A program made the translations under genes and the position numbers. This document shows positions 8,985 to 17,214 of a stretch of 64,000 nucleotides of DNA, in pieces (position 1 is the first letter of the stretch; each line of letters opens with the position of its first letter). Below the pieces are notes generated by a model. That model worked only from the letters and a program-made list of their open reading frames with translations. It was not told where the DNA came from and searched no databases. Source of the stretch: SZUA-442 sp035461905 (GTDB taxonomy: Bacteria; Actinomycetota; Acidimicrobiia; Spongiisociales; UBA5794). The stretch spans positions 1-64,000 of the forward strand of contig DATHUV010000143.1 of the NCBI GenBank assembly GCA_035461905.1, read 5' to 3'.

Positions 8985-9024
8985 CTGGGTTCCACACAGG
9001 GTGGAACCCAGTTACGCAAGAAGG
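8972..9024. terminator. Perfect 24-bp bidirectional hairpin spanning two gene ends
   Basis: Arms 8972-8995 and 9001-9024 are exactly complementary and enclose the loop ACAGG. The left arm contains the last codons and stop of the DUF1365 gene; the right arm contains the last codons and stop of the convergent SDR-DUF2867 gene. Both proteins therefore end in LLA. It is a likely shared transcription terminator, without a T-tract. Confidence 0.8.
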
Positions 9025-10469
9025 CCGGAGTGGCGCTCCTCGGCGGCGGCGGCGATGTGTCGAAGCATCCGACCGAAGATCGGGCCGTGGAATGGCAGGA
9101 GGGCGTACCAGTAGAGGCGGCCGAGCAGGCCCCGCGGACGGAAGAACGCCTCCTGGTGGAGCACGGACCCAGATGGTGTGGGTGCGACGCTCCAAATGAG
9201 CCACGCATCACCCGGTAGCTTCATCTCGGCTGCGAGCTCGAGCCGGCTTCCCACGGTGACGTCGGCGACGCGCCAGAAGTCGATCGCATCCCCTGGGCGT
9301 ATCTCGGTGGGATGCCGCCTGCCCCGACGCAACCCGATACCGCCGACCAGCGTGTCGATGACGCCGCGCAGTGCCCATGCCCAGCCGAACCCGTAGTACC
9401 CGACCTCGCCGCCCACGCGGCTGAACGCCCAGTACACGTCATCGGTACCGGCATGGGTGCGAACCGTCCTGCGGTCCTCGAACAGCGTTCCTCCGCTCCA
9501 GGATGGATCGGCGCCCATCGGCCGTGCAGGGGACGCCTCGGCGTCGGACCAGCGCGTCGGGGCCTTCAGCCCGTCCGCGATGTCGACCGCAAGCTCCACC
9601 GAGGTTCGGAAGTCGATCGGCTCGATGTCGAAGCGATCCAATGCGGACCTGTCCGACACGACGACCTCGTGCTTGAGCGAGTCGACGAGCGGGCGTGCAA
9701 CGTTGACGGGCAGCGGGGTGACGAGCCCGATCCACAGGGACGACAGACCCGGGGACAGCACGGGGACCGGGATGATCAGCCGCTTCGGGAGGCCTGCGAC
9801 CGATGCATAGGTCTGCATCATGTCCTCGTACGTGAGCACGTCCGGCCCGCCGATCTCGTAGATGGTGTGGCCGGGCGGATCATCGTCGATGCCGGCAACG
9901 AGGTAGGACAGCACGTCGCGGATCGCGATCGGCTGGCAGCGTGTGCGAACCCACTTGGGGGTCGTCATCGCAGGCAGGACCTGCGTGAGGTGCCTGAGCA
10001 TCTCGAACGACATCGAGCCTGATCCGATGATCACGGCGGCGCGGAATTCCGAGACCGGAACACCTCCGGAGGCCAATGCTTTTCCCACGTCATGGCGGCT
10101 CGAGAGGTGCCGTGACAGGGATCCGTCGTCGATGCCCAGCCCGCCGAGGTAGATGATCCGCTTGACCCCCGCCGTGCCCGCCGCCCCGGCGAACCGGGTG
10201 GCGGCGATGTGGTCCGTCTCCTCGAATCCCTCGCCACCTCCCATCGAGTGGACGAGGTAGTACGCCACGTCGCACCCGGCGAGCGACTCGTGGAGGTCTT
10301 CACTGCGCACCAGGTCGGCAGCGACCACCTCGACCCTGTCGGCCCATGGGCGGTCGACGAGCTTGGCCGGGGTGCGCGCCAGACAAACCACGTCATGCCC
10401 GGCAGCGAGGAGCTGGGGCACCAGGCGACCACCGATATATCCGGTGGCTCCCGTGACGGCGATGCGCAT
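9012..10469 (-). CDS. NAD(P)-binding atypical SDR fused to DUF2867
   Basis: 485 aa two-domain protein. Residues 1-~300 are an atypical SDR/NmrA-like Rossmann domain (RIAVTGATGYIGGRLVPQLL at the start, YYLVHSMGGGEGF, RIIYLGGLG). Residues ~320-480 are a DUF2867 domain (YYGFGWAWALRG, RPGDAIDFWRV, HQEAFFRPRGLLGRLYW), an SRPBCC-like module common behind such SDRs. Probable membrane-peripheral reductase of unknown substrate. DUF2867 proteins often occur near DUF1365 and flavoprotein genes, as here on the facing strand. It is 99 bp downstream of the GUN4 gene. Confidence 0.85.
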   Translation of the reverse strand: MRIAVTGATGYIGGRLVPQLLAAGHDVVCLARTPAKLVDRPWADRVEVVAADLVRSEDLHESLAGCDVAYYLVHSMGGGEGFEETDHIAATRFAGAAGTAGVKRIIYLGGLGIDDGSLSRHLSSRHDVGKALASGGVPVSEFRAAVIIGSGSMSFEMLRHLTQVLPAMTTPKWVRTRCQPIAIRDVLSYLVAGIDDDPPGHTIYEIGGPDVLTYEDMMQTYASVAGLPKRLIIPVPVLSPGLSSLWIGLVTPLPVNVARPLVDSLKHEVVVSDRSALDRFDIEPIDFRTSVELAVDIADGLKAPTRWSDAEASPARPMGADPSWSGGTLFEDRRTVRTHAGTDDVYWAFSRVGGEVGYYGFGWAWALRGVIDTLVGGIGLRRGRRHPTEIRPGDAIDFWRVADVTVGSRLELAAEMKLPGDAWLIWSVAPTPSGSVLHQEAFFRPRGLLGRLYWYALLPFHGPIFGRMLRHIAAAAEERHSGLLA

Positions 10470-10568
10470 GGCGGCCCCTTTCGTGAAGCCTCAGTGTTCG
10501 GTACGCCGTTGCTCGAGGGATGACGAGATCGGCGCGCCCCGGTTCCCACCGGACTTGCGGTCCCGGTC

Positions 10569-11033
10569 TCAGCCCTTGCAGTCGGCGACCCGGTTGTAAA
10601 AGGCGAGGAACGCCTCGTACACGCGGCCGGTGGTGACGACGGTTCCGATACCGGGGATGTAGGGGAGGTGACCCCTGGGTGCGTCGAGGGAGTAGATGAG
10701 GTCGCCTGCCTCGATCCACTCCCTGCCGCGTACCCATCCGACCTCGCGGCCGAACGAGCGCCAGGTCTCGTTGGTGGCGAGGCTGTCCTTGAGTTCCGTT
10801 GCGAGGATTCGTTGCTGCGTGCCGAGGCCGAAGTGGCCGTCGCTCGCACTCGTCCACGCATCGTCGATGGCCACCAGGAGATCACAGTGAAGGAGAGAGG
10901 CCTCGTCCGCATCGACGCCGATGAATCCGCCGACGTCTGCATCCTCGATCAGGAGCCTCCGTGTCTCGTCGTCGGCGGCATGCCACTCGCGTGCCTCGAG
11001 TAGTGCTCGCAGTGCGGCTGTCGTGTCATCCAT
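10569..11033 (-). CDS. GUN4-domain protein
   Basis: 154 aa consisting almost only of a GUN4 domain. Matches along its whole length include REWHAADDETRRLL near the start, the core HCDLLVAIDDAWTSASDGHFG with a following QQRI, and WRSFGREVGW, DLIYSLDAPRGHLP. In cyanobacteria and plastids GUN4 binds porphyrins and stimulates magnesium chelatase, but no tetrapyrrole gene is in this window. Here it is the third of three closely spaced minus-strand genes (methyltransferase, GNAT, GUN4; gaps of about 20 bp). A porphyrin- or tetrapyrrole-sensing role is possible; the true ligand is unknown. The ATG at 11033 fits the domain start. Confidence 0.85.
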   Translation of the reverse strand: MDDTTAALRALLEAREWHAADDETRRLLIEDADVGGFIGVDADEASLLHCDLLVAIDDAWTSASDGHFGLGTQQRILATELKDSLATNETWRSFGREVGWVRGREWIEAGDLIYSLDAPRGHLPYIPGIGTVVTTGRVYEAFLAFYNRVADCKG

Positions 11034-11053
11034 GGTCAGCGCCAGACTACCGG

Positions 11054-12004
11054 TCAGGCGGGCCACGTTCGCGACCACGCCTCGATGCGCTCGATCTCGG
11101 TGAATCCGAGGCGCCCGTACACGAGGTTGGACGGGTTGTCCGATCCAGTGCTCACGGTCGCCCTGGTTGCGCCGAGCGCCCACGCCCGACGAAGGCCTTC
11201 TGCCATGCACGCCGAGGCGAGGCCGCGGCGCCGGTGGTCGGGATGGGTGCACACCGGTTCGACGATCGCCAAGGCGTTGCGTCGATCGATGACGATCCCT
11301 GCATGGGCGGCGAAGGTCCCGTCCGGTGCCTCTGCGATCATCACGAGGTCCGGAACGAACGATGGCGCTCGCTCGAAGTGCAACAGGACACTGGCGTCGA
11401 AGGAATGGCCGAAGGCGGCGTTGATGAGGTCGGCGAGCCTCTGCGCGTCGTCGGGATCGCCCGCTCGGGCGGACCGGATCGCATAGCCCTCGGCGTCTGG
11501 CAGCTCCGGTGGAGGCGTATCGAGCGATCGCCAGCGCTGCACCGACTCCCAGGCCTCCCTCGTGTAGCCCCTGGCCTCGAGCAGTTGGATCCGATGGAAG
11601 TCCCCTGAAACGACGAACGTCGTGAGCCTGGTGGCACCGCCCCCGATCTGCATTCGGAGGTTGGGTTCCGCCCACTCGAGCATCTCGGACTCGATGTCGG
11701 CATGGTCCGGGTCGACCTGCAGGTGGACGTCACCTCCGTCTTCGGGATGGGCCACGCCGACGATGTCACCGTCGGGCGTCTCCCAGATCCGAATGTCCTG
11801 CATGGGCTCCGCGAGCTGCGCTTCGAGAGTCACAGGGTCGTCGTGCCAGAACCTGCCTTCCCACCGCCGAACCTCCCAGGCCCGGCTCGTTCCTGTGCGG
11901 GCATAGATGTCAGCGAGGAACCGCTGCACGGCCATCACGTCGGCAAGACCGTGCAGCGGCCGGCTCTGGACGGTCGATGGTGTCGCAACCGGGTGATCCA
12001 TCAT
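11054..12004 (-). CDS. GNAT N-acetyltransferase
   Basis: 316 aa, long enough for two GNAT-like folds. The C-terminal half has the acetyl-CoA site (VEPVCTHPDHRRRGLASACMAEGLRRA, with the RRRGLA pyrophosphate loop) and ends with the NPSNLVYGRLGF motif. The N-terminal half (about 1-150) looks like a degenerate GNAT copy. Two adjacent ATGs at 12004 and 12001 are possible starts. It begins 20 bp after the methyltransferase stop and ends 20 bp before GUN4, so the three are likely one transcript. Substrate unknown. Confidence 0.8.
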   Translation of the reverse strand: MMDHPVATPSTVQSRPLHGLADVMAVQRFLADIYARTGTSRAWEVRRWEGRFWHDDPVTLEAQLAEPMQDIRIWETPDGDIVGVAHPEDGGDVHLQVDPDHADIESEMLEWAEPNLRMQIGGGATRLTTFVVSGDFHRIQLLEARGYTREAWESVQRWRSLDTPPPELPDAEGYAIRSARAGDPDDAQRLADLINAAFGHSFDASVLLHFERAPSFVPDLVMIAEAPDGTFAAHAGIVIDRRNALAIVEPVCTHPDHRRRGLASACMAEGLRRAWALGATRATVSTGSDNPSNLVYGRLGFTEIERIEAWSRTWPA

Positions 12005-12024
12005 CCTCAGCCTCAGCGCGAAGT

Positions 12025-12666
12025 CTATTCCGTCGGCAACCCCGTGGACATGAGCCAGATGGCGAGGTTGCCTCCTGCGACGAGCCGGATCCGATCCACG
12101 GTCATGGGCGGAGTCACCGCCTCGTCGAGGCCACCTTCTGCGAGGTAGCGCCGCCAGTTCGAGTAGTGCGTGCGCCCAGCGAGGCGCTCGAGGACCACCG
12201 AGAACGCCCGCCACGCGTGGCCCCGCATGCGCCGGGGACCAGCGCGGTAGTCGATGACCAACATGGCGCCATCGTGTGCCGTGACACGAACCATCTCGTC
12301 GAGGACGCCCGAACGCATCGCAGGCGCGAGTTCGTGCAGGAGGAGGGATGCGATCACCAGATCGAACGAACCGTCCGGGAACGAGAGGCTCGTCGCGTCC
12401 TCGCAGATGAGGTCGGCCCCTTCGCCGAGGCGTTCGGCGGCTACGGCGAGCATCGCAGGGGAGAGGTCGACGCCCGTCACGTTCGCCCCTCCTTCGGCGT
12501 ATCGCTCGAGCTGGGTTCCGGTGCCGCACCCCACGTCGAGCACTCTCATCCCTGGTGCCGGAGGAGCCACGTCGAGCGCCCGCGACCGCAGCGGCGAGGT
12601 GATGGGCTCGAGGATGCGATCGTAGATTCGTGCAATCGTCCCGTACGCATCGTGGTCGGACGTCAT
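12025..12666 (-). CDS. Class I SAM-dependent methyltransferase (UbiE/Methyltransf_11 type)
   Basis: 213 aa. SAM motif I is MRVLDVGCGTGTQLE (about 40-54), followed by NVTGVDLSPAML (motif II acidic residue), CEDATSLSFPDGSFD and IASLLLHEL. The length and motif spacing match small-molecule methyltransferases of the UbiE/type-11 group. First gene of the minus-strand set methyltransferase-GNAT-GUN4. Divergent from the DUF1801 gene. Substrate unknown. Confidence 0.85.
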   Translation of the reverse strand: MTSDHDAYGTIARIYDRILEPITSPLRSRALDVAPPAPGMRVLDVGCGTGTQLERYAEGGANVTGVDLSPAMLAVAAERLGEGADLICEDATSLSFPDGSFDLVIASLLLHELAPAMRSGVLDEMVRVTAHDGAMLVIDYRAGPRRMRGHAWRAFSVVLERLAGRTHYSNWRRYLAEGGLDEAVTPPMTVDRIRLVAGGNLAIWLMSTGLPTE

Positions 12667-12770
12667 CCCGACACCATACGGTGCTTCGCCCTCGCGGGCT
12701 GCTCGCCATGCGCGGCCGAGTAGGGTTGCACGCTCCGAATCGTTCGATCGTGAGAAGGAGGAGGCACCCG

Positions 12771-13199
12771 ATGGAACGCCATGGCACAGACGTCGACGGG
12801 TTCATCGCATCGCTCCCGGAGGCCAATCGGGCGGACATCGCGGCGCTGGACGAGATGGTCTCCGACGTGATGGCCGGTCACCCCAGGGAGCTCTACGAGG
12901 GGAAGTTCTGGGGAGGGTCGGACCAGGAGATCATCGGGTACGGCCGCACCCAATCCCAGCGCTCCGACAAGTCGGGCGTCGAATGGTTCGTCATCGGCCT
13001 TGCGATGCAGAAGAACTACATCAGCCTCTACGTCTCCGCCGTCGAGGATGGCCGGTACATCGCCGAGACGTACGGTCCCGATCTCGGGAAGGTGAAGGCG
13101 GGCAAGTCCGTCATCAGCTTCACGTCCCTCGATGATGTCGACTCGACCAGGCTCCGCACCATGTTGGAGCGAGCCCGAGACGCATCGACGGGGGCATAA
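12771..13199 (+). CDS. DUF1801 family protein
   Basis: 142 aa with an excellent ribosome-binding site (AGAAGGAGGAGG) before ATG 12771. The protein follows the DUF1801 (YdhG-like) pattern: VDGFIASLPEANRADIAALDEMV, YEGKFWGG, QKNYISLYV, and a terminal LDDVDSTRLRTMLERA helix. The family's function is unknown. The aldehyde dehydrogenase GTG follows immediately after its stop, so the genes are very likely co-transcribed. Confidence 0.75.
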   Translation: MERHGTDVDGFIASLPEANRADIAALDEMVSDVMAGHPRELYEGKFWGGSDQEIIGYGRTQSQRSDKSGVEWFVIGLAMQKNYISLYVSAVEDGRYIAETYGPDLGKVKAGKSVISFTSLDDVDSTRLRTMLERARDASTGA

Positions 13200-13200
13200 C

Positions 13201-14643
13201 GTGGCAGCACAGGATCTCGAGATCTACATCGCAGGAGAGTGGACACAAGGCACGGGCGATGACCACCACGAGCTGGTCTCCCCGGTGACAGGGGAGCACA
13301 TCGCCAACGTCCCGATCGCGTCCCCGTCCGACGTCGAGCGTGCACTTCTCGCCGCCAGGGAGGCCCAGGACGAGTACCGACACTGGAGCGCCATCGAGCG
13401 GGCCGACCTCATGCACCGTGTCGCAACGGCCGTGTCCGAGAACATCGAGGAGGTCGCTCGAATCCAGACCCTCGAGCAGGGCAAGCCGTACCACGCCGAA
13501 TCGCTCGACGACATCACCGAGGCGAATCAGTACTTCCTCAACGCCGCCGAGGACGTCAAGCGCCTGAACGGCTCCGTCCTACCGACGTCGGATCGGAACA
13601 AGCGCATGTTCACGTTCCCGAGGCCCGTCGGTGTCTGGGCGGCCATCACCCCGTGGAACTTCCCCGTCACGATCCCCCTCGAGTACATCGGTCCGGGACT
13701 CGCAACTGGGAACGCCGTCGTGGCGAAGCCTCCCGAGTTCACCTCCTGGGCCCTGCTCGAACTGGCCAAGGCGTTCGAGGCAGCGGGCGTCCCCAAGGGT
13801 CTCGTGTCGATCATCCCGGGCGGGGCGTCGATCGGTGAGCAGCTCGTCACGTCCTATCACGTCGACGGTGTGGGCTTCACAGGGTCATCCGAGACCGGGA
13901 AGCGGATCCTGGCGATCATGGGCATCAAACGCTCGATCATGGAGATGTCCGGCAACGGACCGACGATCGTCACCGCCGACGCCGATGTCGCGGCTGCCGC
14001 CGAGCTCGCCGTCTACGGCGCGTACTACAACGCCGGGCAGGTGTGCTGTGCGACCGAGAAGCTCATCGTGGTGGACGACGTCCATGACGAGTTCGTCGAA
14101 CGCGCCCGCACCGCCGCGAAAGCCGTCAGGCTGGGTGATCCCTTCGACGAGTCCACCACGATGGGGCCGCTCAACAACGAGGCCACGGCGGCCAAGATGG
14201 ATCGACACGTGGCGGACGCCCTCGAGCGCGGTGCCGACCTGCTCGTGGGTGGCCGACGTGCCCCCGGGTACCCGACCGACCTGTACTACGAGTTCACCCT
14301 CCTCGATGGCGTCTCCGAAACAGCCCTCGTCGCGACCGAGGAGTCCTTCGGTCCCGTCCTTCCGGTACTCACCGCGCGTGATGACGAGCACGCCGTTGCG
14401 ATCGCCTCCTCATCGCGGCTCGGTCTCCAGGCCGCGGTGTTCACGAGGTCCCTCGGCAAGGCGTTCTGGTACACCGACCGGATCAAGGCGGGGACCGTGA
14501 TCATCAACGACTCCACCGATTTCTGGGAGACGTTCCAACCTTTCGGCGGTGCCGCGGGAACCGACTCCGGCTGGGGGCGGGGAACGATCGGCGACTTCAC
14601 CGACCTCCAGACGATGATCGTCGACGTCTCGGACACGACCTGA
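13201..14643 (+). CDS. NAD(P)-dependent aldehyde dehydrogenase
   Basis: 480 aa, normal family length. It oxidises an aldehyde to an acid using NAD(P). Visible motifs: ITPWNFPVTIP (~149-159), K176 in AKPPE, GFTGSSETGK (~225-234), the general-base glutamate in MEMSGNGP (E248), the nucleophile Cys282 in NAGQVCCATEK, and EESFGPVLPV. The GTG at 13201 abuts the DUF1801 stop. Substrate cannot be read from sequence; the next genes encode an epimerase and a PfkB kinase, suggesting sugar-derived or polyol aldehydes. Confidence 0.9.
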   Translation: MAAQDLEIYIAGEWTQGTGDDHHELVSPVTGEHIANVPIASPSDVERALLAAREAQDEYRHWSAIERADLMHRVATAVSENIEEVARIQTLEQGKPYHAESLDDITEANQYFLNAAEDVKRLNGSVLPTSDRNKRMFTFPRPVGVWAAITPWNFPVTIPLEYIGPGLATGNAVVAKPPEFTSWALLELAKAFEAAGVPKGLVSIIPGGASIGEQLVTSYHVDGVGFTGSSETGKRILAIMGIKRSIMEMSGNGPTIVTADADVAAAAELAVYGAYYNAGQVCCATEKLIVVDDVHDEFVERARTAAKAVRLGDPFDESTTMGPLNNEATAAKMDRHVADALERGADLLVGGRRAPGYPTDLYYEFTLLDGVSETALVATEESFGPVLPVLTARDDEHAVAIASSSRLGLQAAVFTRSLGKAFWYTDRIKAGTVIINDSTDFWETFQPFGGAAGTDSGWGRGTIGDFTDLQTMIVDVSDTT

Positions 14644-14694
14644 TCGATTCGTCGGTTCGGTCCACTGGTAGCGTGGGAGGGCAGCGAGAACGAG

Positions 14695-15555
14695 GTGGCT
14701 GACGTGTCCGTGCGACGTGTGGCGGTGACCGGGGGAAGCGGCAAGGCGGGTGTCGCGGTGGTGGAGGACCTGCGTGACCACGGGTTCGAGGTGCGGTCGA
14801 TCGACATCGCCGAGTCCCGCGATCCGGACCAGCCGACTCTCATCGCGGACCTCACGGACCTCGGCCAGACGATCGAGTCCCTCGACGGATTCGATGCCGT
14901 TGTCCACCTCGCGGCGATCCCAGCGCCCAACATCGTCCCCAACGGCGAGACCTTCCGAACGAACATGATGTCGACGTACAACGTCTTCACCGCTGCGATG
15001 AAGCTGAAGTTGCGGAGGGTCGTCTGGGCGTCCTCCGAAACGCTGATCGGGCTCCCCTTCGAGCGTGAGCAGCCGAGGTACGCACCGATCGACGAGGCTC
15101 ATCCCCTCCTCCCGGAGTCCCACTACGCGCTGTCGAAGATCGCGGGCGAGTCGATCGCGGGGCAGTTCGCACGCTGGAGCGGCACCGCCCACGTGTCCCT
15201 CCGGATCTCGAACATCATGAACCCCGTCGACTACACCGACCGGTTCCCCAGCTTCTGGGACGACCCGCACCCGCGGGCGTGGAACCTCTGGGGATACGTC
15301 GATGCGAGGGACGTCGCCCAAGCGGCAAGGCTCGCCCTCATCGGGGACGTGACCGGACACGAGGCCTTCCTCGTTGCCGCGGCCGACACCTGCATGACCA
15401 CACCGAGTGCTTCGCTGCTCGAGGCGGTGTACCCGGACGTGGAACTGAGGCGACCCGTCGCGGGCAATGAAACACTCCTGGCGATCGACAAGGCACGAGC
15501 AGTGCTCGGATACGAACCCGGCCACTCCTGGCGAGATCACGTCGCTGCGCCGTGA
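14695..15555 (+). CDS. NAD-dependent epimerase/dehydratase (extended SDR)
   Basis: 286 aa. The Rossmann start is VAVTGGSGKAGVAVVEDL; the DAVVHLAAIPAPN strand follows, and the catalytic YALSK motif is at about residues 142-146. Similar proteins act on nucleotide sugars or uronic acids (uronate dehydrogenase-like), but the substrate is not certain. A GTG at 14695 or 14704 could be the start; a GAGG at 14692-14695 would suit the second. The stop overlaps the PfkB start (GTGA), coupling them. Confidence 0.8.
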   Translation: MADVSVRRVAVTGGSGKAGVAVVEDLRDHGFEVRSIDIAESRDPDQPTLIADLTDLGQTIESLDGFDAVVHLAAIPAPNIVPNGETFRTNMMSTYNVFTAAMKLKLRRVVWASSETLIGLPFEREQPRYAPIDEAHPLLPESHYALSKIAGESIAGQFARWSGTAHVSLRISNIMNPVDYTDRFPSFWDDPHPRAWNLWGYVDARDVAQAARLALIGDVTGHEAFLVAAADTCMTTPSASLLEAVYPDVELRRPVAGNETLLAIDKARAVLGYEPGHSWRDHVAAP

Positions 15556-16433
15556 CAGGACAGGTCGGGCTCAGGGCAGTGGTGTTGGGCGGTGTGGCAT
15601 GGAACACGATGATCTACCTCGATCGGTTCCCCGAGGCCTCGCCTCATACCGTCTTCCCGATCCGCACGCATCAGACCGTGGGCTCATCCGGAGCCGGTAA
15701 GGCGCTGAACCTCGCAGGTCTCGGCGTCAACGTCACGCTGTGGGCGCTCATGGGCGATGACGAGAACGGTCGACGGATCATGGATGTCATGGATTCCGCA
15801 GGCGTCACCCTGATGACAGAGATCGACCCGGCCGGAACCGCGCGTCACGTCAACCTCATGGACCGCACAGGCGAGCGCATCTCGATCTTCGAGAACCCTG
15901 GATCCCTGAACCATGTGGTCGACCCGACACCCGTAGACGCGGTCCTCGAAGGTGCGGACATCGTGTCCGTGACGATCCTCGATCACTGTCGGGCGTTCCT
16001 CCCGAGAATCGACCAACTCGGGTGCGACACCTGGGTCGACGTACACGACTACGACGGCGTGGACGGGTATCACCGCCAGTTCATCGAGGCAGCCGATTAC
16101 CTATTCCTCAGCTCCGTCCGGCTCGAGGGATGGAGGTCGTTCGCTGAGGCCCGTATCGAGGCGGGATCGCGTGCGGTGGTGGTCACGCATGGCGCAGGTG
16201 GCGCCTCCGGTATCGATCCGGATCACGGATGGTGCGATGTCCCAGCCTCTCATGTCGAGCACTTCGTCGATACGAACGGTGCGGGAGACGCGTTCTTCGC
16301 GGGCTTCGCCGTCGCGTGGCTCGGAAAGGGAGACCTCGATGCCGCTATGCGCGCAGGTGCCGACAACGCGGCGCTGGCCATTGCGTCTCCGGACCTCGCC
16401 TCGGCGTCTCCGGGCAGGGGCCCCAGCCGATAG
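15552..16433 (+). CDS. PfkB-family carbohydrate kinase
   Basis: 293 aa. Opens with the sugar-site region (VLGGVAWNTMIYLDRFPE) and GSSGAGKALNLAGLG; the C-terminal PfkB signature is VDTNGAGDAFFAGFAVAW (~237-254), where the GAGD aspartate is the catalytic base. It phosphorylates a sugar or nucleoside hydroxyl with ATP; likely partner of the epimerase whose stop it overlaps by 4 bp. The exact substrate is undetermined. Confidence 0.85.
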   Translation: MTGQVGLRAVVLGGVAWNTMIYLDRFPEASPHTVFPIRTHQTVGSSGAGKALNLAGLGVNVTLWALMGDDENGRRIMDVMDSAGVTLMTEIDPAGTARHVNLMDRTGERISIFENPGSLNHVVDPTPVDAVLEGADIVSVTILDHCRAFLPRIDQLGCDTWVDVHDYDGVDGYHRQFIEAADYLFLSSVRLEGWRSFAEARIEAGSRAVVVTHGAGGASGIDPDHGWCDVPASHVEHFVDTNGAGDAFFAGFAVAWLGKGDLDAAMRAGADNAALAIASPDLASASPGRGPSR

Positions 16434-16466
16434 ATCCGAAACGGCCCGTGGCTGCGAACACGTGTC

Positions 16467-17162
16467 ATGGCGTCCATCGACCTCCACTCCTCGTCCGTCC
16501 TCGTACTCGGTGGCTCTGGTGCGCTCGGGAGCCGCATCGCCGGGCGCCTCGCTGACGAGGGCGCGCTCATCACGGTCGCCGGCAGATCGCGTGAGCGGCT
16601 CGATGCGGTCGCCGCGTGCATTCCGGGTGCGGCGACGTCCGTCTTCGATCTCTCCGATCCGCATGACGCACACACCCCGGTGGACGCAGCGATCGCTGCG
16701 CACGGACGACTCGACGGAATCGTCAACGCCGCAGGCGTCGTCGCCTTCGGACTCCTCTCCGACACCGATCCGGAGGTGATCGACGAGGTCATCGCCGTCG
16801 ACCTCACCGGTCCCCTCCACCTCTACCGCTACGCGATCCCGCGGATGGACGGAGGCTTCATCGTGAACCTGAGCGGGATCGTGGCAACGATGCCGACCGC
16901 CGGCATGGCAACGTACTCGGCTGCGAAGGCCGGGCTGTCCGCAGCGACGGTGGCCCTCACCCGCGAGCTGCGACGGATCGGCATCACCGTGATCGATGCC
17001 AGGCCGCCCCACACCGAGACTGGCCTCGTCGACCGCGCGATCGCAGGTGAAGCACCGAATCTTCCTCCAGGTATGTCTCCCGACGCAGTGGCCGACCGGA
17101 TCGTGGTGAGCATCAAGCAAGGCGAGCGAGTCCTTGAATCGGAGTCCTTTGACGCTGTGTAG
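16467..17162 (+). CDS. Short-chain dehydrogenase/reductase
   Basis: 231 aa classical-size SDR. The cofactor loop is VLGGSGALGSRIAG (the TGxxxGxG variant with GGSGALG), NAAG at ~90, a serine in VNLSGIV and the YSAAK catalytic pair. Starts 33 bp after the PfkB kinase on the same strand, so it probably belongs to the same carbohydrate-related unit. A hairpin directly at its stop ends the unit. Confidence 0.85.
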   Translation: MASIDLHSSSVLVLGGSGALGSRIAGRLADEGALITVAGRSRERLDAVAACIPGAATSVFDLSDPHDAHTPVDAAIAAHGRLDGIVNAAGVVAFGLLSDTDPEVIDEVIAVDLTGPLHLYRYAIPRMDGGFIVNLSGIVATMPTAGMATYSAAKAGLSAATVALTRELRRIGITVIDARPPHTETGLVDRAIAGEAPNLPPGMSPDAVADRIVVSIKQGERVLESESFDAV

Positions 17163-17191
17163 CTGACGCCCCCTGCCGGGACGTCAGCTAC
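17159..17191 (+). terminator. Hairpin terminator after the SDR gene
   Basis: A 10-bp perfect inverted repeat (17159-17168 with 17182-17191) overlaps the SDR stop codon and ends 23 bp before the amidohydrolase start. Inner C and G runs can extend the stem. It likely separates the aldehyde dehydrogenase-to-SDR operon from the next gene. Confidence 0.65.
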
Positions 17192-17214
17192 GCGGCGACG
17201 GGTAGGGTGGCTCG

